Under the pieces are notes generated by a model. That model saw nothing but the letters and a program-made list of their open reading frames with translations, was not told where the DNA came from and made no database searches. From an uncultured Clostridia bacterium (GTDB lineage: Bacteria; Bacillota; Clostridia; Christensenellales; DTU072): a DNA stretch of 64,000 bases. The translations under genes were made by a program, and so were the position numbers. The stretch spans positions 131,783-195,782 of the forward strand of contig CALVUD010000003.1 in assembly GCA_944363505.1 (NCBI GenBank), read 5' to 3'. Shown in pieces: positions 7,299 through 15,213 of the stretch (positions are counted from its first letter, which is position 1; each line of letters begins with the position of its first letter).

Positions 7299-10112
7299 AT
7301 GACTGAAAAAATCAAAACCGAAGGAACGGAACGTTTAACGGACGCGAAGCAAAAGAAGACGTTTGCCGCCGCGTCGGAAGACGCAAAAAGGGTATTCGGC
7401 GGAATCGGCTCAGAAACCGAGTCGAAAAGCTGCGACAATGCCGCAGGCTGTGCCGAAAAACAGTCGCGCGCGCTTACCGACGACGGGCGTTTTGCCGAGG
7501 AGCGGGCTTGTTCTTTGTCGGGTAAAACGGCAACAGCCGACTTTGAAATCACGGGCATGACCTGCTCGGCGTGCGCCGCGCATATAGAAAAAGCGGTGTC
7601 CAAAATAAAAGGCGTCGAAAGCGTTTCGGTGAACTTGTTGGCGAACAGTATGCGCGCACGCTTCGACGAAAGCCTGACAAACGTCGCGGATATCGTTGCC
7701 GCGGTCGGCAACGCGGGCTACGGCGCTTCGGAAAAAGCAAAGAGCGATAAACCGTCCGTATCGGGCTCAAAAGACGATAAGGACGGCTCGAAACGCGCGC
7801 GGGCGACGCGTTCTATGCGCGTAAGGCTTGCGGTTTCGCTGGTATTCATGGCGGCGCTGATGTACGTTGCGATGGGGCATATGGCGGGCGCGCCGCTGCC
7901 CGGATTTTTGACGGGAGCGGAAAACGCCGTTTCCTATGCGTTTACACAGTTATTGCTGACGTTACCCATTCTTTACGTTAACCGCGCCTATTATATAAAC
8001 GGATTCAAAAGTTTGTTTAAGGGCGCGCCCAATATGGACACGCTGGTGGCGACGGGTTCCGCGGCGTCGCTCGTTTACGGCGTATACGCCATTTACAAAA
8101 TGAGTTTCGCGTTGGGACACGGCGACGCGCATACCGCGGAAACGTTCATGCACGATCTTTATTTCGAGTCTGCGGGTATGATTCTCGCGCTGGTTACGGT
8201 GGGGAAATATCTGGAGACGAAGTCCAAACAGAAAACGGGCGACGCCCTGGCAAAACTCAAAAAGCTCGCGCCCGCCACCGCGATCGCGATAATCGACGGC
8301 GCGGAGACCGAGGTGCCGGGCGAAACGCTTAGGACGGGCGACGAGATAGCGGTCAAATCGGGCATGTCCGTGCCCGCCGACGCCATCGTCGTTTCGGGAA
8401 ACGCGTTCGTGGACGAAGCCGCCGTCAGCGGCGAGTCCGTGCCCGTGGAAAAAAGGGAGGGGGATAAGCTGATAGGCGGCACAATCCTGAAGTCCGGGTA
8501 TCTTCGCGCCCGCGTCAGCGCCGTGGGCAGCGAATCGGTTCTACAGAAGATCATCGCGCTGGTCGAGGAAGCGGGCGCTTCCAAAGCGCCTATAGCCAAA
8601 GTGGCGGACAAGGTCGCGGGCGTGTTCGTGCCCGTGGTGATGAGCATAGCTTTGGCGACGTTTATCGGCTGGGCGGCGGGAACGAAAGATATCGATACGG
8701 CGATCCAGACCGCGATAGCCGTGCTGGTCATCAGCTGTCCGTGCGCACTGGGACTGGCGACTCCCGTCGCCATAATGGTGGGAACGGGCAAGGGTGCCGA
8801 GAACGGAATTTTAATAAAGTCTGGCGAAGCGCTCGAAAGACTGCATTCCGTAAAGTACGTCGTGCTGGACAAGACGGGCACGATAACCTCGGGAAAGCCC
8901 TGCGTAGACTATGTGTCGGTTTCAGACGAAGTGCTGCAAGCGGTATATTCGCTCGAAAAAAAGAGCGAGCATCCGCTGGGGGAAGCCGTTGTAAGATACG
9001 GCGAAGAAAAAGGTCTGAAAGAATTGTCCACGGGCGATTTTGCTTCGTTGCCCGGGCGCGGAGTAACGGGCGAGGTGAACGGAAAGGAGTATGCCGTAGG
9101 TAACGCGTTGCTAATGCGCGAAAGGGGCGTAAACGAGGAGGAATTTTCAAGGGAGCTTCGCGCGGTGAGCGATGAAGGCAAGACGCCGCTTCTGGTAGAG
9201 TGCGACGGGAAATACCTCGGGCTGATCGCGGCGACGGACGCTATAAAGGAAACGAGCGCCGAGGCGATCGGACACATGAAACGCATGGGTATAAAGACCG
9301 TGATGCTGACCGGCGACAACGCCCGCACGGCGAACGCGGTGGCGAAAACAGCCGGCGTGGACGAGGTGATAGCCGAGGTGCTGCCCGAGGACAAGGAACG
9401 CGTCGTGGCAAAACTGTCCTTACAGGGCGGGGTCGCGATGGTCGGCGACGGCATAAACGACGCGCCCGCGCTGATGCGCGCGGACGTTGGCATAGCCATC
9501 GGCAGCGGCGCCGACATTGCCGTGGATTCCGCCGACGTCATCATAGTGAAAAACGATCTCATGGACGTCGTGAACGCGCTGAGACTTTCCGCAAAGACAA
9601 TGCGCAATATCAAAGAAAACCTGTTTTGGGCTTTCTTTTATAACGCTTTGGGCATCCCTCTTGCGGCGGGCGTGCTGTTTGTGCCGTTCGGGATCAAGTT
9701 AAATCCGATGATAGGCGCGCTCGCGATGAGCCTGTCCAGTCTGTTCGTGGTTGGGAACGCGCTGAGACTGAAGTTTTTTAAACCTTTGCCGCGTGCGCTG
9801 TCGGGAACCGAAAGCGCGTTCGGCGAAAAGCCGGCGGACGTCTCGTCGGCGAATACCGTTTCACCTGCGAAAGAAACAGAATCACTTCCCGAAAGGAGAG
9901 AAAACAATATGAAAACGGAACTCAAAATCGAAGGCATGATGTGCATGCACTGCGTCAGGAGAGTGGAACAGGCGTTAAGAAGCGTAGCGGGCGTCGAAGA
10001 CGTCGTCGTTTCTCTCGAGAACAAAAACGCCGTGATAACGGGCGGAGACGTCCGGGCTTTGAAAAAAGCCGTTGCGGACGCGGGTTACGAAGCGACCGAG
10101 GAGGCGGAGTAG
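7299..10112 (+). CDS. copA: Copper-exporting P1B-type ATPase with a C-terminal CopZ-like domain
   Basis: This 937-residue membrane pump expels Cu(I) from the cytoplasm using ATP. A polar N-terminal extension of about 75 residues matches nothing I know. It is followed by a heavy-metal-associated domain with GMTCSAC (C89, C92), eight expected membrane helices with the transport motif CPC at 480-482, the phosphorylation loop DKTG at 524, SEHPLGEA and GDGINDAP near 716. After the last helices comes a linker of about 55 residues and a second HMA domain with MCMHC (C882, C885). A C-terminal HMA domain is unusual. The ATG at 7299 is preferred over the in-frame TTG at 7290 because AAGGG lies nine bases ahead of it. 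csoR follows after five bases. Confidence 0.93.
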   Translation: MTEKIKTEGTERLTDAKQKKTFAAASEDAKRVFGGIGSETESKSCDNAAGCAEKQSRALTDDGRFAEERACSLSGKTATADFEITGMTCSACAAHIEKAVSKIKGVESVSVNLLANSMRARFDESLTNVADIVAAVGNAGYGASEKAKSDKPSVSGSKDDKDGSKRARATRSMRVRLAVSLVFMAALMYVAMGHMAGAPLPGFLTGAENAVSYAFTQLLLTLPILYVNRAYYINGFKSLFKGAPNMDTLVATGSAASLVYGVYAIYKMSFALGHGDAHTAETFMHDLYFESAGMILALVTVGKYLETKSKQKTGDALAKLKKLAPATAIAIIDGAETEVPGETLRTGDEIAVKSGMSVPADAIVVSGNAFVDEAAVSGESVPVEKREGDKLIGGTILKSGYLRARVSAVGSESVLQKIIALVEEAGASKAPIAKVADKVAGVFVPVVMSIALATFIGWAAGTKDIDTAIQTAIAVLVISCPCALGLATPVAIMVGTGKGAENGILIKSGEALERLHSVKYVVLDKTGTITSGKPCVDYVSVSDEVLQAVYSLEKKSEHPLGEAVVRYGEEKGLKELSTGDFASLPGRGVTGEVNGKEYAVGNALLMRERGVNEEEFSRELRAVSDEGKTPLLVECDGKYLGLIAATDAIKETSAEAIGHMKRMGIKTVMLTGDNARTANAVAKTAGVDEVIAEVLPEDKERVVAKLSLQGGVAMVGDGINDAPALMRADVGIAIGSGADIAVDSADVIIVKNDLMDVVNALRLSAKTMRNIKENLFWAFFYNALGIPLAAGVLFVPFGIKLNPMIGALAMSLSSLFVVGNALRLKFFKPLPRALSGTESAFGEKPADVSSANTVSPAKETESLPERRENNMKTELKIEGMMCMHCVRRVEQALRSVAGVEDVVVSLENKNAVITGGDVRALKKAVADAGYEATEEAE
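9891..10112 (+). CDS. copZ: Internal start inside copA that would yield a free CopZ chaperone
   Basis: Within the copA frame, GAAAGGAGAG (9891-9900) lies eight bases before an in-frame ATG at 9909. Translation from it gives a 67-residue protein that begins MKTELKIEGMMCMHC, the length and start of a free-standing CopZ copper chaperone. Upstream codons encode a low-complexity linker without a domain. Either a separate copZ gene has fused to copA by loss of a stop, or the mRNA makes both the fusion and free CopZ. The second reading is supported by the preserved ribosome binding site but needs proteomic proof. Confidence 0.5.
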   Translation, partial: ERRENNMKTELKIEGMMCMHCVRRVEQALRSVAGVEDVVVSLENKNAVITGGDVRALKKAVADAGYEATEEAE

Positions 10113-10117
10113 CGGGT

Positions 10118-10375
10118 ATGAGAGACGACAAAAAACTGATAGCATTGCTCCGTACCGCGGCAGGGCAGATCGAAGGCATAGAAAGGATGCTGACCGAGAA
10201 AAAATACTGCATCGACATTTCCAATCAGATCATGTCGTGTCAGGCGATACTCGGAAAGGTCAACCGCGAAGTGCTGAAAGCGCATCTGAAAGGGTGCGTG
10301 AACGAAGCTACCGGCGCCGCCAAGGAAGAAAAACTCGACGAACTCGGCGCGTTAATCGACAAGGTCGTCAAGTAA
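10118..10375 (+). CDS. csoR: CsoR-family copper-sensing repressor
   Basis: This 85-residue all-helical repressor releases DNA when Cu(I) binds. The ligand set is complete: C31, H56 and C60 have the same spacing (25 and 4) as C36/H61/C65 of Mycobacterium tuberculosis CsoR. It has no HTH, as normal for the family. GGAG about eight bases upstream of the ATG at 10118 is the ribosome binding site, and copA ends five bases earlier. It probably represses its own operon through the palindrome at 7101-7117. Its last 24 bases overlap the end of the convergent transketolase gene. Confidence 0.93.
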   Translation: MRDDKKLIALLRTAAGQIEGIERMLTEKKYCIDISNQIMSCQAILGKVNREVLKAHLKGCVNEATGAAKEEKLDELGALIDKVVK

Positions 10376-11287
10376 CGATCTGACTTTACGCGCAATGTCG
10401 CGCTCGGTAAGTCCCAACTCCCGCTTCAGTTCGGGCAGGGTGCCCCTTAGACCGAATCTGTCGCGCACGCCGAGCGCTCCGACCCGTCTGGGCGCTGGAG
10501 AGGAGGAGTTTATCTCCGATATAACCGAATACAGTCCGCCGTAAACGTTGTGGTTTTCCACACATAGGGCGACTTTTACCTTTTTCAGTTCTTCGGCGAT
10601 GCCTTTTGCGTCGGCGGGTTTTAATGTGTGTACGTTGATCACCGAACAGGAAACGCCTTCGGCAAAAAGCGTTTCCGCCGCGTTCAGCGCGTCCCGAACG
10701 AATATGCCCGAGGTAAACAACGCGACGTCCTTGCCGCGCCGTAACACGTCGATCTTACCGAACGAAAACCGGTAATCGGGGGCGTGTACGACGGGAAGTT
10801 CCTTTCGGTACATACGCATATAAACCGTTTCCGGACAGTCGATCAGAACGGGGAGAGCCGCTTTAAGCTCGATTTCGTCGGCAGGCTCGAACACGGCGAT
10901 ACCGGGGATCGCGCGCATTACGGATATGTCTTCCATCGCCATGTGGGTGGCTCCGTTCAATTCCGCAGAAATACCCGGATCGGCTCCCACAAGCAACGCT
11001 TTGAGTCCCGTAAAACACAGATTCATGGTGATTTGATCGCAGACGTTCCGCGTAACGAACGGCGCGAAACTTTGGCAGACCGGCTTAAAGGAGTAGCTGT
11101 TCAGTCCTGCCGCCACGCCTATCATGTTCTGTTCGGCGATGCCTACGTCTATACATCTCGCGCCGAAAACGTTTTTAAAATTATCCGTACCCAACGCTTT
11201 GCCGACGTCGGCGTCCACGGTAACTATGCTTTGATCCGCGCGCATCAGCTTTTCAAGCTCCGCGGCGTATGCCTTTCTCATTTCCAT
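10352..11287 (-). CDS. Transketolase C-terminal subunit, without its N-terminal partner
   Basis: This 311-residue protein equals the C-terminal half of a split transketolase: a pyrimidine-binding domain (residues 1-165, with DADVGKALGTDNF, GIAEQNMIGVAAGL and GATHMAMEDISVMR) and a transketolase C-terminal domain (about 180-300). In split enzymes the N-terminal, thiamine-diphosphate-binding subunit is normally encoded just upstream. Here the upstream gene is a DNA glycosylase, so the partner is elsewhere or the protein acts alone. There is no good ribosome binding site before the ATG at 11287, and an internal ATG at 11281 is possible. It might act in pentose phosphate or DXP-like chemistry. Confidence 0.85.
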   Translation of the reverse strand: MEMRKAYAAELEKLMRADQSIVTVDADVGKALGTDNFKNVFGARCIDVGIAEQNMIGVAAGLNSYSFKPVCQSFAPFVTRNVCDQITMNLCFTGLKALLVGADPGISAELNGATHMAMEDISVMRAIPGIAVFEPADEIELKAALPVLIDCPETVYMRMYRKELPVVHAPDYRFSFGKIDVLRRGKDVALFTSGIFVRDALNAAETLFAEGVSCSVINVHTLKPADAKGIAEELKKVKVALCVENHNVYGGLYSVISEINSSSPAPRRVGALGVRDRFGLRGTLPELKRELGLTERDIARKVRSLLDDLVD

Positions 11288-11351
11288 AATTCAAATATAT
11301 CATTTTTCGCCCGCGCGGGCAAACGCGTAATTAAATATTTCGGTATAAAGT

Positions 11352-11816
11352 TTATTCCAAATATGGAGAAAGCGCCTTTTCCCATTCCGCATAGTCGAAT
11401 CGTGTATTGGCGGGCGATGTCGAGGGCAGTAATACGGCTAAGGACGACAAAGAGGGGAAATGCTTTTTGAAAATGCGGTAGGCGGTCTGCCCGTTCAAGA
11501 ATACGGCTTCTATTTTTGCGGCGTTTAATATCTTCCCTACGTCCGCAACCGCGTAATTTTTGATGTTCGAGTCCAGACTGCCGCGTATGTCGCACTCAGT
11601 AACCACGTCCCACAGCGCGATCCTGTGCCTCGAAAGAAAAGCTTTTTTGTCCGCCGTGCTTTCGGGGAGCGTTTCGCCGGTCAGCTTCGCTAAAGTTTTC
11701 CAGAATCTGTTCAGAGGATTTGCATAGTAAAACAGCTCTTTTCTGGAAATAACGCTCGGGAAAGAGCCGAGTATCAATATACGGCTGTCGGATTCGAAGC
11801 AAGGCTCGAAACCCAT
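11352..11816 (-). CDS. DNA-deoxyinosine (hypoxanthine) glycosylase, UDG family 6
   Basis: This uracil-DNA-glycosylase-fold enzyme most likely removes hypoxanthine from DNA that contains deaminated adenine. The motif LILGSFPSVISRKELFYYANP followed by NRFWK is typical of family 6 enzymes, and a second motif LLPSTSPANTRF lies near the C-terminus in the position of the family's HPSP-type loop. The frame is open to 11870, but the ATG at 11816 puts 12 residues before LILGS, as usual in the family. The upstream ATG sits inside the base of a hairpin. The product is 154 residues from this start. Start choice is uncertain by 18 codons. Confidence 0.8.
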   Translation of the reverse strand: MGFEPCFESDSRILILGSFPSVISRKELFYYANPLNRFWKTLAKLTGETLPESTADKKAFLSRHRIALWDVVTECDIRGSLDSNIKNYAVADVGKILNAAKIEAVFLNGQTAYRIFKKHFPSLSSLAVLLPSTSPANTRFDYAEWEKALSPYLE

Positions 11817-11870
11817 ATGTTCACGTCCGGTCAAATCTGCCTCCGTCTGCCCTAAAGCGGGCAAAACCAT

Positions 11871-11893
11871 ACGGGCGCACGTCGTGCGCCCGT
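11871..11893 (-). terminator. Perfect GC hairpin between two minus-strand genes
   Basis: ACGGGCGCACG and CGTGCGCCCGT form an 11-base-pair stem with a one-base centre. On the minus strand it is followed by a short TTTT a few bases on, so it may terminate transcription of the 12292-11910 gene pair. Confidence 0.6.
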
Positions 11894-11909
11894 ATAAAAT
11901 CTTTCCGAA

Positions 11910-12260
11910 TCACAACGAAACGAATCCGCCGAAGTACAATACCGCTCCCGCAGCGACCGCGACGACCCAGAACAGCGCCGAAAGCAATATCGCCGCTTTG
12001 GCGAAAGTTTTCTGATTTTCGCTCGTTTTCGGATTTTTACGGCGCGCCCAGGCGATCAGCGGAATAAAATTGAACAGGGGAATCAACCCGAAAAACAGCA
12101 TCCCGAACCATTTTTTGGGGCTGAGTACGGGGGACGAAGGCACCAAAGGACGGGGCTCGGGTCTTTTCCGTTGCCCGACCGAATAATCGGTAGGGTAGTA
12201 CGGGTCGTATTTTTTCCGCGGATTTACGGCGGGTTTTGAGCCGCTTGCTTTTTTTGCCAT
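11910..12260 (-). CDS. Small membrane protein of unknown function
   Basis: This 116-residue protein has a basic, proline-rich cytoplasmic N-terminus (about 50 residues) followed by two hydrophobic segments near residues 50-72 and 88-112, separated by a polar loop. I do not recognise a family. It follows the YdbC-like gene by 31 bases on the same strand and probably shares its promoter at 12549-12577. The layout resembles small DUF4190-like or superinfection-immunity-like membrane proteins, but no specific motif supports either. Confidence 0.6.
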   Translation of the reverse strand: MAKKASGSKPAVNPRKKYDPYYPTDYSVGQRKRPEPRPLVPSSPVLSPKKWFGMLFFGLIPLFNFIPLIAWARRKNPKTSENQKTFAKAAILLSALFWVVAVAAGAVLYFGGFVSL

Positions 12261-12291
12261 CGGATACCTCTATGTAAGTCGTTAGACGATT

Positions 12292-12516
12292 TTACAGTTC
12301 CAGCGAATCCAGAATTTCTTTCAGAGCCTTCGCCTCTTCGATGCTAAGGGTCATGCCTTTGCCCATTCTTTCGTGGGAGGGACTCCATTCCCTGAGGTCC
12401 AGACGCGGATCTCTGCCGTTCCAGCTGACATAGTTAAGTTCTTTTGTCCAGCCTCTCGCGGAAGTAGACAGCACGCCGCAGTTTTTAGTGATTTTGTATT
12501 CGAGTTCAGCCGGCAT
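12292..12516 (-). CDS. YdbC-type PC4-like single-stranded DNA-binding protein
   Basis: This 74-residue protein matches the YdbC/PC4 family along its whole length: residues KGWTKELNYVSWNG-type and DLREWSPSHERMGKGMTLS are the family core. The family folds as a dimer that binds single-stranded DNA or RNA and is related to the eukaryotic coactivator PC4. An AGGAGGAG ribosome binding site precedes the ATG, and a near-consensus promoter lies further upstream. The gene is close to dnaI and dnaD on the same strand, but separated from them by its own promoter. Confidence 0.85.
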   Translation of the reverse strand: MPAELEYKITKNCGVLSTSARGWTKELNYVSWNGRDPRLDLREWSPSHERMGKGMTLSIEEAKALKEILDSLEL

Positions 12517-12548
12517 TTTTTTCTCCTCCTGTATAAAATACCGTCTTT

Positions 12549-12577
12549 ATTATATAAGTAGTGCGCGCGCGCGTCAA
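12549..12577 (-). promoter_or_regulatory. Promoter of the ydbC-like gene
   Basis: Read on the minus strand, TTGACG (12577-12572) and TATAAT (12554-12549) are 17 bases apart. The spacer contains an alternating CG run (CGCGCGCGC), a potential Z-DNA-prone tract. Confidence 0.78.
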
Positions 12578-12621
12578 ATATAGTATATATAATTTTACTT
12601 TTATATTACCCTCCGACGGAC

Positions 12622-13548
12622 TCAGCGTTCTTTCAGACGGAGATCGGAGCCTGCGACGTTGATTATTTTGGAATTTTTCTTGTCCAGCAGTCTCGAGAAA
12701 ATTCTGTCGGTATAGCGCGCTTTCAGCGCTTCGGCGTCGAGGTTGGTCGTGATCATCACGGGTTTCGTGCGTTCGCTGAGCAGAGAATACAGATAGTTTA
12801 CGGTTACGTTGTTCAACAGCGGTTCCGCGCCCAGATCGTCGACTACCAGAAGATCGGCTTCCGTCAGGGGGGCGAATACCGACTGTTTCAGATGCAGCGG
12901 CGCCAGATGGTATTCCAAGAAAATCTCGTTCAAACGCACGGCGTTCAGAAAAAGCACGCTGAAACCGCGCCTCATCAGCGCGTGCGATACTGCGCCCGCG
13001 GCATAGCTTTTTCCCACGCCGACCGCACCGGTAAGCGTATAGATTTTTTTGACTTCGGGGAAGCTGAGCGCATATCGGTTCAACAATGCGTAAAGCTTTT
13101 TATATGCGTCGCGCGCGTCGGCGGTCAAGACGTCCAGGCGCGGTCGGGTCAAAAATCCTTCCTCGCCGCAGGGAATGTCCTGCCCTTCGCTAAGCACCGC
13201 ATAGACGATTTTTTTCAGGCAGACGCAGTCCTTTCCGTTTGCCTTGCCCGTATCGCCGCAAAGCTCGCAGGAAAACTTCGGTTTCAGATCCGCGGCGCTG
13301 TATCCCAGCTCCTCCATGCGTTTCGCGCGCCGAGCCGACAATTCCTCGTATTTCGCGTTTAATGTACTTATATCGCGGTTTTGGGAAGCCAAACGCGCCT
13401 TTTCAAACGCAAGTTTGCGACATTCGCTTTCGAGGGAAGCAAACAGGGGATCCTCGTTCAGGCGCTCCCTGACCTTTCTTGCGGCGTCGAGGGCGGAGTC
13501 GCGGGATTCGTTCAATATGCGGTAAGCTCTTTCCAGATAATCCGCCAT
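12622..13548 (-). CDS. dnaI: DnaI/DnaC-like replicative helicase loader
   Basis: This 308-residue AAA+ ATPase probably loads the replicative helicase onto DNA. A helical N-terminal part (1-85) precedes a zinc-binding segment with CELCGDTG and DCVCLKK at about 93-112, typical of clostridial DnaC/DnaI-like proteins. The ATPase core has Walker A GAVGVGKSY, Walker B LLVVDDLGAE, sensor 1 MITTNLD and the arginine-finger region RIFSRLLD. Its ATG overlaps the dnaD stop (TAATG), so the two proteins are translationally coupled, matching their shared role in primosome assembly. Confidence 0.9.
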   Translation of the reverse strand: MADYLERAYRILNESRDSALDAARKVRERLNEDPLFASLESECRKLAFEKARLASQNRDISTLNAKYEELSARRAKRMEELGYSAADLKPKFSCELCGDTGKANGKDCVCLKKIVYAVLSEGQDIPCGEEGFLTRPRLDVLTADARDAYKKLYALLNRYALSFPEVKKIYTLTGAVGVGKSYAAGAVSHALMRRGFSVLFLNAVRLNEIFLEYHLAPLHLKQSVFAPLTEADLLVVDDLGAEPLLNNVTVNYLYSLLSERTKPVMITTNLDAEALKARYTDRIFSRLLDKKNSKIINVAGSDLRLKER

Positions 13549-14990
13549 TATACGTCCTCCTCGTCGGGGTCGATCTCGTCCAGAGAGCGGAACGCCCCCG
13601 CAATTTCGCTTTCGGTATATTCCTGCTTTATCAGCGAGTCGCGCTCGGGCTTTTTCTTGGGAGTGCCGGACTCAAAGAAAGCGCGCGCTCTTTCGGGGTC
13701 GGAGATGCCGTTTTCCTTGAATATCAGCAGTATTTTGTTGACGTAGGACATCGGGAAGGGCTGACCCGCCGCGTGCAGGGCGACTTCCTTGACGACTTCG
13801 TGGGAAAAGCCCCAGGTCTCCGTGAACGTGCGGTAGAAATCGCGGTCGCGCGACGAAATTATAGGCTCGGAGTTCGCGATCTCCTTTATCTCGCAGATCA
13901 GTTTATCCAGATTCGCCTGTTTTTTGATATATGCCGCCATGCCGTCGCGGGTAACGATGCCGAGTTTATAAAGCTTTTCGACGTATACGTTCATCGTATC
14001 GGGAGTGCGGATGTTTCTGCGGAAGCAAAAGCGGGACAATTCTTCGAGAGCGTCCGGCTCGAAACCGAGATTAAGCCACGGAGAAACGTAGGTCTCGACC
14101 ACGGCGTCCATAGAGGCGTATCGCGCCCCGAGATTCGAGACGACGTTTTCGGCGAGCGCGTACAATTCGTCTTTTTTCTTCGCGTAAGCCGCTACCTCCG
14201 CCGCAGTCAGCGCGCCTGCCGCTTTCAGCTCCTCCATAAACTTCACGAGGCGTTTCATGCCGCCTTTGTTTTTGCATATCTTCGCCGCCTGCATTACGGC
14301 GTCGGGGCGGAAAGAACATTCTTTCGTCCAGTACAGATAAGTGTTCCTGTCTTCGAAAGAAGGCTCCGATTTCAGCCCCAGCGTCCTGAACAGATCGCGC
14401 ATTTCCGCGGAGCCGCGCTCCAGATCGCCGATTTTCGCGTTGACCTCGGCTTCGGTAACGGCGCCTTCCTTTGCCCAGTTCGCCGCAACCCCCAAAACAT
14501 ATGCGGTCGAGGCGGACTTTCTGCTGATGCAGTAGGTGGCGATCAACAGCATGGCGTTCGGCTCGATTTTGTAACGGCGCATCAGTTCGACGTATCTTAC
14601 GACGTCCTGGACGGCGAGTTCTCTGCCGCCGAACACGCGGCGCAATTCGTCGACGAATTCCGAATATTCTCCCGCATTGTATCTGACGGCGGGCAGGACC
14701 GGGGCTTTTACGGAGTTAAAAATCACAGATCGCGGGGAACTTTGGGTAAAAGTTACCAATCCCGTTTCTTCCCAGTACGCGAAAGCGTCCGCCACGCGCT
14801 CGTCGGTCAGGCGGAGCGCCAACGCCACGTCGGACGCGTTTCCGCCGCCGTGCAGCGCGAGATACAGTCCGTACAGATAAACTTTGACGTCCACGGCGTC
14901 CGCCTCCGGCAGATAGCGCGACAAAAACACGTTGTCTATTTCGGTAAAACCTTCGCGGAGATACTCTCCGCCCAATTTGAGTTCGCTCAT
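13548..14990 (-). CDS. dnaD: DnaD/DnaB-domain primosome protein
   Basis: This 480-residue replication initiation protein has an N-terminal winged-helix region (1-110) and repeated DnaD-type helical domains in the C-terminal half, including a segment with YRTFTETWGFSHEVVKEVALHA and the YxxxIL-like SYVNKILLIFKENG that marks DnaD tails. Such proteins remodel origin DNA and recruit the helicase loader, encoded next. Its ATG at 14990 has an AAGGAAG ribosome binding site five bases away. The frame stays open upstream to 15194, but that part has no such site. A TATAAT -10 box read on the minus strand (15045-15040) with a weak -35 is a candidate promoter. The length exceeds Bacillus DnaD (232 residues) because of extra helical repeats. 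Confidence 0.85.
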   Translation of the reverse strand: MSELKLGGEYLREGFTEIDNVFLSRYLPEADAVDVKVYLYGLYLALHGGGNASDVALALRLTDERVADAFAYWEETGLVTFTQSSPRSVIFNSVKAPVLPAVRYNAGEYSEFVDELRRVFGGRELAVQDVVRYVELMRRYKIEPNAMLLIATYCISRKSASTAYVLGVAANWAKEGAVTEAEVNAKIGDLERGSAEMRDLFRTLGLKSEPSFEDRNTYLYWTKECSFRPDAVMQAAKICKNKGGMKRLVKFMEELKAAGALTAAEVAAYAKKKDELYALAENVVSNLGARYASMDAVVETYVSPWLNLGFEPDALEELSRFCFRRNIRTPDTMNVYVEKLYKLGIVTRDGMAAYIKKQANLDKLICEIKEIANSEPIISSRDRDFYRTFTETWGFSHEVVKEVALHAAGQPFPMSYVNKILLIFKENGISDPERARAFFESGTPKKKPERDSLIKQEYTESEIAGAFRSLDEIDPDEEDV

Positions 14991-15213
14991 CGACTTCCTT
15001 TTCCTCGAAAGCGCGAATTTTTCGCCTTTTGGGTATTGCATTATAATATTTAAGGATGTATAATAACATCGTACACCCGAGCCGAATGACGCGGGTTCGG
15101 TGTATACAATATACCACAATCCCGCGCTACATTCCACCGAAATGAAAAATTTTTTTCGCGTCGCGAGAGGACTTTGCGACAGGTGCGGGAACACAAATTA
15201 GCGGAGGAGCAAA

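Noticed and set aside
6935..7711. Open frame of 258 codons on the minus strand across the copper promoter
   Set aside because: It would run through the consensus promoter, the operator and the HMA domain of copA on the other strand, and it has no supporting signal.
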